The notes beneath the pieces are model-generated. The model was not told the DNA's origin, did no database searches, and worked only from the letters and a program-made list of their open reading frames with translations. Positions 25,317-34,682 of a stretch of 64,000 nt of DNA are shown in pieces. Numbering within the stretch: position 1 is the first letter of the stretch; the number at the start of each line of letters is the position of its first letter. Position numbers and translations under genes: made by a program. This stretch comes from Providencia hangzhouensis (lineage in GTDB: Bacteria > Pseudomonadota > Gammaproteobacteria > Enterobacterales > Enterobacteriaceae): positions 1,550,001-1,614,000 of the forward strand of contig NZ_CP135052.1 of NCBI RefSeq assembly GCF_029193595.2. The letters are read 5' to 3'.

Positions 25317-26687
25317 ATGTTCAAAAAAATAGTAATGACTTCCTGTATCGCCCTATTAGCTGGGTGTGGCGATAGTCCCATCGATGAAGTTAAAAATCAA
25401 CATTTTGAAGGTTTCAATAATTATACTATAGGCCAAATACTTGATAATCGAGGTGTTTGCGGTAGTGTTCTATGGCAAGAGAATAAAGAAACTAAAACGG
25501 TGCAGTACACTTGTAACTTAAATAAAGGCAAAACGCATTTCTCATTTGATGAAGGCTATGCCAATAATCTGAGAAACACTTCAAAACAAGAAGGTCTAAA
25601 ACTCGCGGTTGATAAAACTGAAAGCGAAATTGAAAGGGCAAAAAATACGCTGGGTAACATCAAAGAACATAATGAAATTATCACAAAATTATTAAATGAC
25701 GATAACAATATTTTTGCACTAAGGAAAGATCAAGAATACCAAGGATATATATTTGATGCTATTAGGAGTTACAGTTACTCACCAGAAGCACAAAAACTTG
25801 ATGAAATAGCAAGACTAGAATTTAACAACGGTCCATTACACATGGACTTTGATGAATATTATGCTTTATACCAGTATCTTATAGAAAAAAATGACACTGA
25901 TTCTGGTGCTCATGTTAAATACAAGTTCGCAATAGAGGGGGGAGGGCAAAGTTATGGTTTATACAAACAGTGCGTAGCCCGTGAAACTTACGATGCTATA
26001 CAATCGCTTAGAAATGATAAACACTGGATTGATGAAATAAACTCAAAACATAATGAAGAAATGAAAAAAATATGTGTTGATCATTTGAGTCGTTACGAAC
26101 CCACAGATTACGATAAGGAATTAGAAAATTGTATTTCAAGGTCATACAAGCCAGATTACGATAAATTAGTAAGAAAACAAGGGTTAAGCGAAGAAACCAC
26201 GAAAAAAATAGCCAACGACTGTTCAGAAGAAAAAGATCGCAAAATTGCCGAATACCATAGTTTGTTAGAACAATACAGTACAAATGTTCGTAATGTTATT
26301 AATTCACAATTAACAGATGAATTAACTAAAAATAAAGTTCTCTTTGAAGAAACTGAAACTAAGCTAAAATTCCTTGAATCAAGTGGAAGAAAGACAGAAG
26401 AAGAACAAGAAGCTAATCAATATGCAGAAAATAATGTTAAAAGATATTCTCTTACCCATATTTTAAAAGGTGAAGAAATTATTGTGTGGGAATACAATAA
26501 AATTTCTAAAGATTATATTATAAAACAGATGGGTTCAGTTCAGTATGAGTATGGTGGAAAAACTATGTCAACTAGCTTACCTCTTGATGTTCTGATCTAT
26601 GCAGCTTTGAACAATGTAAATGACATAGATGACTACATGATCATAAAACGAAAAAAAGCACTGAATAAACTTATGAACCTATTTTAG
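25317..26687 (+). CDS. Large lipoprotein, paralogue of the 29903 gene product
   Basis: The 456-residue product has a lipobox LLAGC (Cys about 17) and then YTIGQILDNRGVCGSVLW and VQYTCNLNKGKTHF. The same order (TLGGVLNHRKDC, VVYKCQLAEGAL) occurs in the lipoprotein at 29903-30952, so they share an N-terminal domain with a probable Cys-Cys pair. The middle is charged and helical, likely coiled coil. Near the C-terminus both have a THILKG/THVLYN element. Function unknown; island cargo, single gene followed by a short inverted repeat. Confidence 0.65.
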   Translation: MFKKIVMTSCIALLAGCGDSPIDEVKNQHFEGFNNYTIGQILDNRGVCGSVLWQENKETKTVQYTCNLNKGKTHFSFDEGYANNLRNTSKQEGLKLAVDKTESEIERAKNTLGNIKEHNEIITKLLNDDNNIFALRKDQEYQGYIFDAIRSYSYSPEAQKLDEIARLEFNNGPLHMDFDEYYALYQYLIEKNDTDSGAHVKYKFAIEGGGQSYGLYKQCVARETYDAIQSLRNDKHWIDEINSKHNEEMKKICVDHLSRYEPTDYDKELENCISRSYKPDYDKLVRKQGLSEETTKKIANDCSEEKDRKIAEYHSLLEQYSTNVRNVINSQLTDELTKNKVLFEETETKLKFLESSGRKTEEEQEANQYAENNVKRYSLTHILKGEEIIVWEYNKISKDYIIKQMGSVQYEYGGKTMSTSLPLDVLIYAALNNVNDIDDYMIIKRKKALNKLMNLF

Positions 26688-27298
26688 TCTCTTAGTATAG
26701 AGTGGTTGGAGAAAACTCAACCACTCTATACCATCTCTCATCATAAATAATTAAAAACTAGATTGAATAAAAAAAAAACAATCAGATGTATGTATTCAAA
26801 TGCATATTTATAGGTAAGCATTTCGAGCCTATCATCACCTCACTGGTACTCACCCAATAACTGCATAAATACCGCATATTAATCAGTAAATGCTGACAAT
26901 GGCTAGGTAGTAGTACTTCCTTCCCGGTAATTGTCAACACTAGTGACAATTGCGGAAACTTACGGGGTATAACTTTTGACCGAGAATAAATTAGGAGATA
27001 GTAGCAGTGATGTAATAACTACCCATACCCTAAGCGAGTGTGATACACATACCACACACTATTCTAAGGTTGTATGGATGCCGGATTTGACCTCTCCCAA
27101 ATGAAGTTCTGCATATTAGCCGCCTGTACTTTAAGACTGACCCTTATGATGGTTTAAAGGCTGTAAAGCCAGAGTTATGTTGAGTTCCATAATTTCATGC
27201 CACCATAAGGTCACTAGATTTACATTAATTAAAATTTGACTTTAGTTAGATTGAAAATAAGAATACTATTATAATAGAAAATTCCAAAAGGTAAAAAA
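26688..27298. other. Gene-free stretch
   Basis: A possible terminator follows the lipoprotein gene (AGAGTGGTTG...CAACCACTCT, about 26699-26727). Further on is an ATTGTCA-ACACTAG-TGACAAT inverted repeat near 26933. No gene or recognisable mobile-element end is seen. The base composition is higher in GC around 27070-27200, suggesting an old remnant. Confidence 0.4.
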
Positions 27299-28063
27299 AT
27301 GGGCACATTAAATCTGAAAGTAGGAGATCATATTTATTCTCCACGAACAGGCTACACACACCATGGTATTTATATTGGTGGTGATAAAGTGGTTCACTAT
27401 GCAGGCCTTTCACATGGTCTTTCTAAAGACGGCATTCAAGAAACAACGCTTATTGAATTTTCAGGCGAGAAGCAACTTATTGGCGTTGTTCAACATGAAT
27501 ACTCAATCTACACTCCAGAAGAAATAGTTAACAGAGCTAGAAAAAAAATAGGTGAAGATGATTACAATGTAGCTACAAATAATTGTGAACACTTCGCCAA
27601 CTGGTGCGTCACTGGAACAAAGGAAAGTAAGCAGGTACAGTCCGTTGTAAAAGCAACAGTTAATGTTGTCAATGTTTCTTACAATGGATACACAATATAT
27701 AAATATTTAAACGGAGCACAAGCTGGTGCTGGTCTGCTGAAAACCGTTGTGAATGCAGCTAGCACTAGCGCACTAAGAACCACAGCACCAACAATAATAA
27801 ATTCAACCGTTGCTTCAACCACAACATCAAGTGCCATTAACTCTTTTGTGGCAACGTCTACAGCTTCAAATTTAGCAGGTGTGGTTGGAGGAAGTGCGGC
27901 TGGGATCTCGAGTGGGGTTGCAGCTTCGGGGGGAACAACCATCGCGTTGTCGGCATTAACAGGAGTAAGTGCTGTAGGTGCTGCACCAGTCATTGTTGGT
28001 GTGGCCGTTGCCGCTGGAGTTGGTTTAGGTGTTAAGTACCTTTGGGGAAAGATATTTGATTAA
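27299..28063 (+). CDS. LRAT-domain protein with hydrophobic Gly/Ala/Ser-rich tail
   Basis: Residues 1-115 form an LRAT (NlpC/P60-related) fold: GDHIYSPRTGYTHHGIYIGG with the catalytic His, and NNCEHFANWC with the catalytic Cys. Such proteins act as acyltransferases or phospholipases on lipids. Residues 140-254 are low-complexity (TTSSAINSF, GGSAAGISSGVAA) and end in glycine-rich membrane-like helices (AAPVIVGVAVAAGVGLGVKYLWG), so a membrane-inserting tail is likely. AAAAGGT is the ribosome site. Its role could be defence, toxin or lipid modification. Confidence 0.75.
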   Translation: MGTLNLKVGDHIYSPRTGYTHHGIYIGGDKVVHYAGLSHGLSKDGIQETTLIEFSGEKQLIGVVQHEYSIYTPEEIVNRARKKIGEDDYNVATNNCEHFANWCVTGTKESKQVQSVVKATVNVVNVSYNGYTIYKYLNGAQAGAGLLKTVVNAASTSALRTTAPTIINSTVASTTTSSAINSFVATSTASNLAGVVGGSAAGISSGVAASGGTTIALSALTGVSAVGAAPVIVGVAVAAGVGLGVKYLWGKIFD

Positions 28064-28224
28064 TTGCCTAATGTGAATGAACCATCTGCTCTTGTATAAA
28101 CATTTAGAGAAAACTAAGGTTCGAGCGCCCCGACCCTGTAAATAATTTCTGTTTAACAAAAAATAAAGCTACTAACAAATAGGTTGCAGCACATCATTTT
28201 ATGAAAATAATGTGCTGCCACTTT

Positions 28225-29061
28225 TTATATTCTTTCTCTGTCAGAAAAACACTCATACATCTTTTCTGTCATCACCCACAGTGCCTTATTCAATTTAATA
28301 TCCCCATCAATACCATTCACTGAACGAGTGCGAGCGCGCTTACCTTTAGCATTCCTACCCGATAATCCTCCCTTGATTAAATTCTCCTGCAAGCGTTGGT
28401 ATACCGTCCACAGATCATCTTTCTTATCTTCCCAGCGACGAGGTTGTAATACTTGTTCTTCGGTAATCGGTTGATGTTCCTCACCAAAACGATACGTCAA
28501 AGCCGCTTGTGCCAAGGCTTGCTGTGCTGGTGGCGGTAACAATAGTGACTGCATCTGTTCGCGCTTTTCAGCCACTGAATCAAACGTTTCTAGCACCTCA
28601 TAAGCCCCCTCAATTACCTTACCTACAACATCGCCTTTATGGGGTACACGCACTTCACCAAAGGTGTCTCCGCAAACTAAACCGTTCGAACATACAGCTC
28701 TAAATAGTCCCGGTAACATTTGATAACTGCTTGAGCCGTCATGGCTGTTAAGTAAGATGATTTCAGGTACTTGTATACCCGTAATTTGGTCATGACGTCT
28801 AAGCCGTAGCATGTGCTTGGTGTGCTCTCGACGGCTGGCATCACGTACACGAGTTTGACAAGCAAAGAATGGATAGAAGCCTTCTTTTTGCAGGCTGTCT
28901 AACAAAGTAATGGTTGGAATATAAGTGTACCGTTCACTTCTGGAATCATGTTTTTCTTCAGAGAAAACACTGGGTACAGTACGGAATAATTCTTCTGTGG
29001 TTAACGGGCGGTCACGACGAATGCTATTCGCCGCACCAAAGCGGGAGGCTAAGCGAGCCAT
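28225..29061 (-). CDS. yfjQ: YfjQ-type DUF932 protein
   Basis: The 278 residues follow E. coli CP4-57 YfjQ closely: MARLASRFGAANSIRRDRPL, RYTYIPTITLLDSLQKEGF, ILLNSHDGSSSYQMLPGLFR, ENLIKGGLSGRNAKGKRARTR. This is a DUF932 family protein of unknown function found on CP4-type islands and plasmids, almost always next to antirestriction genes, as here. It is the last gene of the minus-strand cluster 32424 to 28225. Confidence 0.9.
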   Translation of the reverse strand: MARLASRFGAANSIRRDRPLTTEELFRTVPSVFSEEKHDSRSERYTYIPTITLLDSLQKEGFYPFFACQTRVRDASRREHTKHMLRLRRHDQITGIQVPEIILLNSHDGSSSYQMLPGLFRAVCSNGLVCGDTFGEVRVPHKGDVVGKVIEGAYEVLETFDSVAEKREQMQSLLLPPPAQQALAQAALTYRFGEEHQPITEEQVLQPRRWEDKKDDLWTVYQRLQENLIKGGLSGRNAKGKRARTRSVNGIDGDIKLNKALWVMTEKMYECFSDRERI

Positions 29062-29120
29062 AATGAATTTCCTTTAAAATAAAGTAGATAGATAAGAAGG
29101 CAGCGTAAATAAGGGCGAGG

Positions 29121-29537
29121 TTAATCGATTAAATGGAAAATGGCTGAACTTTCAGGGTGTTGAATGGCGTAATCACGAAGCTGATAGAAACGCTCAACGA
29201 GTAGCTCACTTTCGGTTCTAAATGACCACATGCTATACAGCATCAAACAGACGGCCACACCAGCAGCTTCAGGGCTGAGTTTCGCTTCATTACCATTATG
29301 CATATTAAACAGTGTTAATTTTTCGGGGCCCAAATCAGGATAAATAAACGCACCGCCATTGGTTAAGGTACAGTATTCCCAATAACCGCCCGTGTATTCC
29401 TCACAGAACTGTCCCATGATAGTGAAAATCACCGCTTCAAAGGTGGCGAAGCCTTTAACGGTGCCAAAGTGGGTTTGCCAAAAATGCGTGCGCTGGCGGT
29501 TGGAAACGGCTGTTGCGATGATGGGTTCAAGTGTCAT
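29121..29537 (-). CDS. Antirestriction protein, ArdB/KlcA (YfjX) family
   Basis: The 138-residue protein matches the family: FWQTHFGTVKGFATFEAVIF, GGYWEYCTLTNGGAFIYPDLG and a C-terminal ESELLVERFYQLRDYAIQHPES. These proteins inhibit type I restriction enzymes without mimicking DNA. It is in an island that itself encodes a type I system at 38912-47338. It lies between the YfjQ gene and a small membrane-protein gene. Confidence 0.92.
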   Translation of the reverse strand: MTLEPIIATAVSNRQRTHFWQTHFGTVKGFATFEAVIFTIMGQFCEEYTGGYWEYCTLTNGGAFIYPDLGPEKLTLFNMHNGNEAKLSPEAAGVAVCLMLYSMWSFRTESELLVERFYQLRDYAIQHPESSAIFHLID

Positions 29538-29626
29538 AAAAAAGCCCTTTTGTGGATGTTACGAAATAAAAAAGGCAGACCGATTGGTCTGCCGTTATGT
29601 TGAATCTACATTGAAATAGTTGAGTT

Positions 29627-29845
29627 TTAGTGGTCACTAAATAGCCCGTTAAGCAGTCGCTCAATGGCTCCCCCCAATAAGGTTGTGCAAGCAAGCGTCG
29701 CCCCAAGTCGAGCCGCTTGAATTTCTGCATCAGAATACTCACCTTCAAGCGTAAGTTGCTCATTGACCGTCTTCTGGGCGTAGTAGGTGATAGACACCAG
29801 TGTCATAACGCTCACAGAGGTGGCGATAAGTTTAAAAATGGACAT
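29627..29845 (-). CDS. Small membrane protein of the island cluster
   Basis: The 72-residue product has a first membrane helix at residues 5-22 and a second hydrophobic, glycine-containing stretch near the C-terminus (LGATLACTTLLGGAIERLL). No family recognised. Spacing to the genes on both sides (about 60-90 bases) suggests it belongs to the same minus-strand cluster. Confidence 0.5.
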   Translation of the reverse strand: MSIFKLIATSVSVMTLVSITYYAQKTVNEQLTLEGEYSDAEIQAARLGATLACTTLLGGAIERLLNGLFSDH

Positions 29846-29902
29846 AGATTACCCTTTAGTCAGGCGTTCACTGAATATGAACGCCGAATAGTGTGTGAAA
29901 AC

Positions 29903-30952
29903 TCAGTATTGATATCGGGCGATATCCGGTTTTTGAAAGGATTGTGTTTGGTAGTAAAATAACGCTTTCGCTATTCCGTTAATAATTTGAGGTGTTTCAA
30001 GTTTACCTTGGTACGCCCATGCGACGGCATTCGTTCTTGCAGAGCGGCCCAATGTTTTTTCCATCATGGCGGTAAAATCCTCCCGCCCTTGTTTATCCTC
30101 TAGGTTATACAGAACATGCGTTAGAACAGGCTTTTCAGGGTTAACGAGGCTCCAAATAAAAACTTGGGTGATTGACCAGTCGTGTGCATTTTGTTGTGCA
30201 CGTTTTAGGTCTGTGATGTATTGCTCCGTGATTTGAATGGCTTCATTTTGCTGGTGTCTAAATTGTGTTAACGCATTGGCATTGTGTTGCTGAAGCTCAG
30301 AGACCTTTTTCCGGAGCATTGCCTCGACATTTTCCGTTTGGTTTAACCACGGTAATAAATACAGGCCAACATCAGGGGCGTGGTCATTCAATGTCTCCGT
30401 TAACGTATTCCACGCTTTAAGCTGGCGCTCGGCTTCCTCTGACGGAGTATAACCGGCATTAAATGCAATCGGTGTCGTCATTGCATAAGGCTGGTCAACA
30501 TTGTCACGGAGCAGTGACCAGTCATGTTGAGACAGTGTTGTGATGACCTGTAAAACCTGTGTAAGCCTCTGCTCCTCAAGGGTTGAATCTGTTTTCGGTG
30601 TTTCCGCATTGGCAAAGCGCGGTATGAGTTTAGTCATGCCCTCTATTGCCGTTTGATACCAGTTATTTAAATCATGGTTAATCGTGGTTTGTAATGCCCC
30701 TTCAGCTAATTGACACTTATAGACCACCAAGGGCCTTTCTTGTTCATCCGTTAAGGTTTCCCATGTTGGCGAAACACAATCTTTACGATGGTTGAGTACA
30801 CCGCCTAGCGTAACACTGCGGTCGTAATCATAAATCAATCCTTGAACACGCAAAATGTCTTGGGAAACAGTCTTAGCAGGTGGGGGGGGGGCATCATCAC
30901 ATCCCAACAAGAGTGCGCTGCTGATGCAAACGGTATAAAAAATAGTTTTCAT
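29903..30952 (-). CDS. Island lipoprotein, paralogue of the 25317 gene product
   Basis: The 349 residues start with a lipoprotein signal (LLLGC, Cys about 18) and a proline stretch. SVTLGGVLNHRKDC, then VVYKCQLAEGAL parallels the N-terminal domain of the 25317 lipoprotein. The central part is helical with many charged residues. It lies 9 bases downstream of the YfjR-type regulator, so probably in its operon. In E. coli CP4 islands a lipoprotein gene also follows yfjR; identity with yfjS could not be confirmed from memory. Confidence 0.65.
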   Translation of the reverse strand: MKTIFYTVCISSALLLGCDDAPPPPAKTVSQDILRVQGLIYDYDRSVTLGGVLNHRKDCVSPTWETLTDEQERPLVVYKCQLAEGALQTTINHDLNNWYQTAIEGMTKLIPRFANAETPKTDSTLEEQRLTQVLQVITTLSQHDWSLLRDNVDQPYAMTTPIAFNAGYTPSEEAERQLKAWNTLTETLNDHAPDVGLYLLPWLNQTENVEAMLRKKVSELQQHNANALTQFRHQQNEAIQITEQYITDLKRAQQNAHDWSITQVFIWSLVNPEKPVLTHVLYNLEDKQGREDFTAMMEKTLGRSARTNAVAWAYQGKLETPQIINGIAKALFYYQTQSFQKPDIARYQY

Positions 30953-30961
30953 CTTAATACC

Positions 30962-31639
30962 TTATAATTTAACGAGTGATTGAATATATTGGTAATGGGG
31001 TAAGGCTTGAATAAACGCCTCTTCACATAGCCGCTGGTTGAGGTCTTCACGATAACGAAAGCCCCGCGCCGTCATGACCACGTCTTGCAAGGCCATCACA
31101 TCAAAGACATGAATGTGCTGCGCGATATCAGCGGCGAGATACCAATGACCGTGGTAATAAATCAACTTATACGGGGCGACGTTCGTGAAGCTTTTTCCTT
31201 GGTGGGTAAATTGCAGTAAACGCCGTTTCACAATAGCTTGTGTGAGGACATAAAATCCCCCAAACAGCGAAGGACGCTGCTCAGGGGGTGTATGGTAGAC
31301 AATGAACGGTGAATCAATCGTCGGGTCGAGCAGAACCGTCAGCAGCTTCCTGTCTAAAGCCGGAAACAGTGAGGTGACATGCGTAATGGCGGCAAAGCGC
31401 AATATGTCCTTATCGGTACGAAAGGGACGCTGTGATGCTGCCAATCGATAGCCACCTTGGTGATATTCCAAGTCCAGATATTGAAGGCGCTCATTAAAGT
31501 CACGCCGTAGGGTACGGGTTGAGACGTTCAGCTCCTCTGACAGCGTCGATAAATAAACGGTTTCTCCTCGAAATAATTGACTAATAATAAACGCCAACCG
31601 AGACGCAAGCCGGTCATGGCGAGACACAGAAGTCGACAT
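30962..31639 (-). CDS. yfjR: YfjR-type WYL transcriptional regulator
   Basis: The 225 residues have an N-terminal HTH (YLSTLSEELNVSTRTLRRDFNERL) and a WYL-type ligand domain (YKLIYYHGHWYLAAD, FDVMALQDVVMT). The overall match to CP4-57 YfjR is good. WYL regulators sense single-stranded nucleic acid or nucleotides and often control defence operons. It is situated 57 bases after the YaaW-like gene and 9 bases before the lipoprotein gene. Confidence 0.88.
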   Translation of the reverse strand: MSTSVSRHDRLASRLAFIISQLFRGETVYLSTLSEELNVSTRTLRRDFNERLQYLDLEYHQGGYRLAASQRPFRTDKDILRFAAITHVTSLFPALDRKLLTVLLDPTIDSPFIVYHTPPEQRPSLFGGFYVLTQAIVKRRLLQFTHQGKSFTNVAPYKLIYYHGHWYLAADIAQHIHVFDVMALQDVVMTARGFRYREDLNQRLCEEAFIQALPHYQYIQSLVKL

Positions 31640-31695
31640 GATGTTGTCCTTATTAAAATAGCTCCGGCAAGCGGATAGAATGGGATTGATAAACC

Positions 31696-32424
31696 TTATT
31701 GCGATAAGGCTTTTTGTCGTAAGTACGCCACAATGATACAGGCGGGAACGGTGACCCGATAAGCGGGTCCCGCTAAGTCAGCGACAAGCCATGCTGAGCT
31801 CACTGCAAGACCAATCGGCCCAGCAATCAAGGAAAGCGCTCGGTGTGCGGCAAAGAGTGTACCGAGGGTGGCAACCCCGCCGAGCGCATTAATCACGCCA
31901 ATGGCGGAGAGTGTGGCCACTTCCAGCGCGGCAATGCCCGATGTACGGATAGCCGCTTGAACAGCAATCAAAATCAGTTGGGGCGTCGGGTTGGTGAGGT
32001 TAAGTTGCATATCACGGGAAAAAGTTTGTAGCTCTTCCGTGGTCAACTCATTTAAGCTTTTTTCTAACACTTTCAATAACAAATTTAATTCCAAAGTTTC
32101 GGTATTTCCGGCCTTCGGATAATTGACATCAAGGTGGTCACAGACATCCTGTAAGATTTCACGGTACAGCACGCCCTTATTACCTCGAACGAAACTCATC
32201 AAGCTGTTAGCCCCAAAGGCTTGCAGCTCTGCCGCAATCGACATCCAATATTGCTGGTGCTCTGGATGGTAGAGTTGATATTCAGGCGAGCTGGTTAAGG
32301 TTTCAGTCCAACGCTTTTGTCCGTCTTTGCTGTCGTGAGTTAGGACGGATACAAGTAAGCCCAGTTCTTCATTGCTACATTCACGTAAAAACGCTAAATC
32401 GGTATCTAATCGGTAAGTTGCCAT
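31696..32424 (-). CDS. yaaW: YaaW/DUF3944 (UPF0174) family protein
   Basis: From the ATG at 32424 the 242 residues read DTDLAFLRECSNEELGLLVSVLTH and AELQAFGANSLMSFVRG, as in YaaW, then a hydrophobic, glycine-rich region (ALGGVATLGTLFAAHRALSLIAGPIGLA) and AYRVTVPACIIVAYLR at the end. The tail resembles the membrane-associated part of the family. The longer frame with MFSFSYWG in front is less likely because AACACTGATGG lies just before 32424. Members occur in CP4-type islands; function is not known. Confidence 0.85.
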   Translation of the reverse strand: MATYRLDTDLAFLRECSNEELGLLVSVLTHDSKDGQKRWTETLTSSPEYQLYHPEHQQYWMSIAAELQAFGANSLMSFVRGNKGVLYREILQDVCDHLDVNYPKAGNTETLELNLLLKVLEKSLNELTTEELQTFSRDMQLNLTNPTPQLILIAVQAAIRTSGIAALEVATLSAIGVINALGGVATLGTLFAAHRALSLIAGPIGLAVSSAWLVADLAGPAYRVTVPACIIVAYLRQKALSQ

Positions 32425-32837
32425 CAGTGTTATTCCCCAGTATGAAAAAGAGAACACTACGATAACAACCTCACCGGACAGGTTATGTCCGGCTATTTGA
32501 CTTTTTTTCGGGGGAAAAAAGGAGGGGAAATGACAGGGTGTGTCACGAATGCAATTTAACTAATTGATATTCATTTAATTATTGGATTTCATATGAGTGA
32601 TATATATCTGAAAAATATTTGATTAAGAATATTGATTATATTGTGAAGAATATGAGCTATAAAAACTCGTTTGAGTGTTAGAAAAAAAGGGAGATAGAGC
32701 GAGAATGATTGTAAATATATGTAAACTTTGATTCTGATGAAGAACAATACAATCCAATAGTTTTTTTCCTACTTGACGCAGGTTAAGGATTACTATTTAT
32801 TCCCATAACTCAATGACAACGGACTAATGGAGTTTAC
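32425..32837. other. Divergent promoter region
   Basis: It lies between the minus-strand cluster and the plus-strand yfjI-like gene and must hold both promoters. It is very AT-rich after 32560. No operator repeats or RNA genes could be recognised. Confidence 0.4.
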
Positions 32838-34262
32838 ATGAATCGATTTCCATTAAACGCTTTTCCTCAGGATCTAAAAGAGGTTATTTTAGATTTAAGA
32901 GAAGAAACACAAGCGCCTGAACCTTTAATTGCTTCTTCAGTACTGAGTGCGCTATCTTTGGCACTGCAAGATAAATTAGATATACAGGTCACTACATCTA
33001 TACAGTCACCTGTTTCATTATTTTTTCTTGTTATTGCAAACTCGGGTGAACGGAAAACGAGTGTCGATAGACGTGTATTAGCGCCAATTTATGAGCACGA
33101 TAGAATATCCGCACAGAACTATGAAGTTTTAATGGCCAAATATTCGGCGGAACATAAGATTTGGAAAGCTAAAGAAAAAGCCATACTAGCGAGTATTGAA
33201 AAAAAAGCTAAAAAGGGGCTAGCAACTGAATTAGAAGATGCTCAATATTTAGCTCACAGCAAATTGTGTCCTAAATTACCAAAGAATGAAAAGCGCATCT
33301 ACAACAATGTGACACCGGAAGCACTGCAACTGAATATGTTTCTTCACCAATCCAACATTGGACTAATTGCTGATGAAGGCGCGAATATCTTAGATCGCAA
33401 AGTGATGAATGATCTTAGCTTTCTAAACTCAATCTGGGATGGGCACTCTTTTCAAGTTGAGCGAAAGACAATGCAAAGTTTTCAGATTGAAAATGGGCGG
33501 ATCACTTTATCCGTGATGGTGCAACAAGCTATCTTTGAAGAATATTTAAAGAAACAAGGAATAAAAGCGAAGGGAAGCGGTTTTTTTGCACGTTGTTTAC
33601 CTGTGTTAATTGATGAGCAATTATCGACACAAGGGTCACGCTTTATTCGCGATTATTCAAATAATCATCATACTTATATTGAACTATTTCATCAGAAAAT
33701 ATGTAGTTATTTAAAGGCGAGCTGTCAAGAGCATCGAGAATGTATAGCTTTTGATCCTCAAGCTGAATTAGAGTGGAAAGGAATCTATAATGATATTGAA
33801 GAGCAATTAAGAAGAGGGGGAGACTACGAAAATATTAGGGATACGGCATCAAAGATGGCTAATAACATTGCACGTTTATCAGCTCTATTAAGTTATTTTG
33901 AACGGGGAACTGCTCCTATAGATAAAGTTTCTGTGGGGCAGGCTAAAGATATTTGCTTGTGGTATATGGAGCAAGCTAATAATTTATTTGGCGCACTCGA
34001 GTGGAATGAAGAGGTTAAATTATTAGATTGGTTAGATTATTTCTATCGTAGAGAAAATTGCAATAGTATACGTAAAAATGATATACGAAAATATGGTCCT
34101 AACTCATTAAGAAGAGGAAAACGATTAGATGTTGTTCTACAACGTTTAGAGCGTGAAGGTTGTATTGATATTGAACAATGTGAAAGACAAAGTTTGTGGG
34201 TATGCCAAGGTCCTACTTTTTTTAACAATAGTTATACAAAAAAACAGTGGTTCAGAAATTAG
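32838..34262 (+). CDS. yfjI: YfjI-type DUF3987 protein (primase/helicase-like)
   Basis: The 474 residues start FPLNAFPQDLKEVILDLREETQAPEPLI, as in CP4-57 YfjI. A P-loop-like segment (IANSGERKTSVDRR, about residues 70-83) and a Walker B-like IGLIADEGANIL (about 173-184) fit the DUF3987 ATPase domain, linked to replication initiation in satellite-like elements. The C-terminus has a winged-helix character (KRLDVVLQRLEREGCIDI). It is followed by a strong terminator. It is probably part of the island's replication module with the YfjJ-type gene. Confidence 0.88.
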   Translation: MNRFPLNAFPQDLKEVILDLREETQAPEPLIASSVLSALSLALQDKLDIQVTTSIQSPVSLFFLVIANSGERKTSVDRRVLAPIYEHDRISAQNYEVLMAKYSAEHKIWKAKEKAILASIEKKAKKGLATELEDAQYLAHSKLCPKLPKNEKRIYNNVTPEALQLNMFLHQSNIGLIADEGANILDRKVMNDLSFLNSIWDGHSFQVERKTMQSFQIENGRITLSVMVQQAIFEEYLKKQGIKAKGSGFFARCLPVLIDEQLSTQGSRFIRDYSNNHHTYIELFHQKICSYLKASCQEHRECIAFDPQAELEWKGIYNDIEEQLRRGGDYENIRDTASKMANNIARLSALLSYFERGTAPIDKVSVGQAKDICLWYMEQANNLFGALEWNEEVKLLDWLDYFYRRENCNSIRKNDIRKYGPNSLRRGKRLDVVLQRLEREGCIDIEQCERQSLWVCQGPTFFNNSYTKKQWFRN

Positions 34263-34302
34263 ACCCTGCTATTTCTGCTATTAGTAGCAAGAATAGCAGG
34301 GT
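34263..34302 (+). terminator. yfjI terminator with nested stems
   Basis: ACCCTGCTATT pairs perfectly with AATAGCAGGGT; inside, TGCTA pairs with TAGCA. It starts one base past the stop codon. The following sequence is GAAAATTTAAA, so the T-run is weak. Confidence 0.7.
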
Positions 34303-34682
34303 GAAAATTTAAAAATAGGCCAAAGTAATATCAGAGTGAAATAATCACAATTCTGACGTTTTTCTAAGTTAATGAATGTCTATGGCTTTTGTTTTTCTCT
34401 AATCGTTAAGTTTTATCGTGTCGGTATAGTAATATATGTTTATCATTATATGTGTTTTGATTAAGAATACATATATTAATTACTATATGTATTTAATCAT
34501 GATTAATATCATTTAATAGAAATGGATTCTAATTCTATTAACTAAATGTATGCTCAGTTAATTAATGAGGTGGCATCTCTTATGCCTCATTGGTTATCAT
34601 CATAATAATATAGATTGGAATAACATAATTACTGATACCGACACATCCTTTTAATATCTAATTAAGGAGCGTCAAAATAAAG
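34303..34682. other. AT-rich intergenic stretch
   Basis: Very AT-rich, with repeated ATATATG/CATATA and TTAATTA elements around 34430-34560. An origin of the island or a promoter region is conceivable, but no iterons were identified. No gene is seen. Confidence 0.35.
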
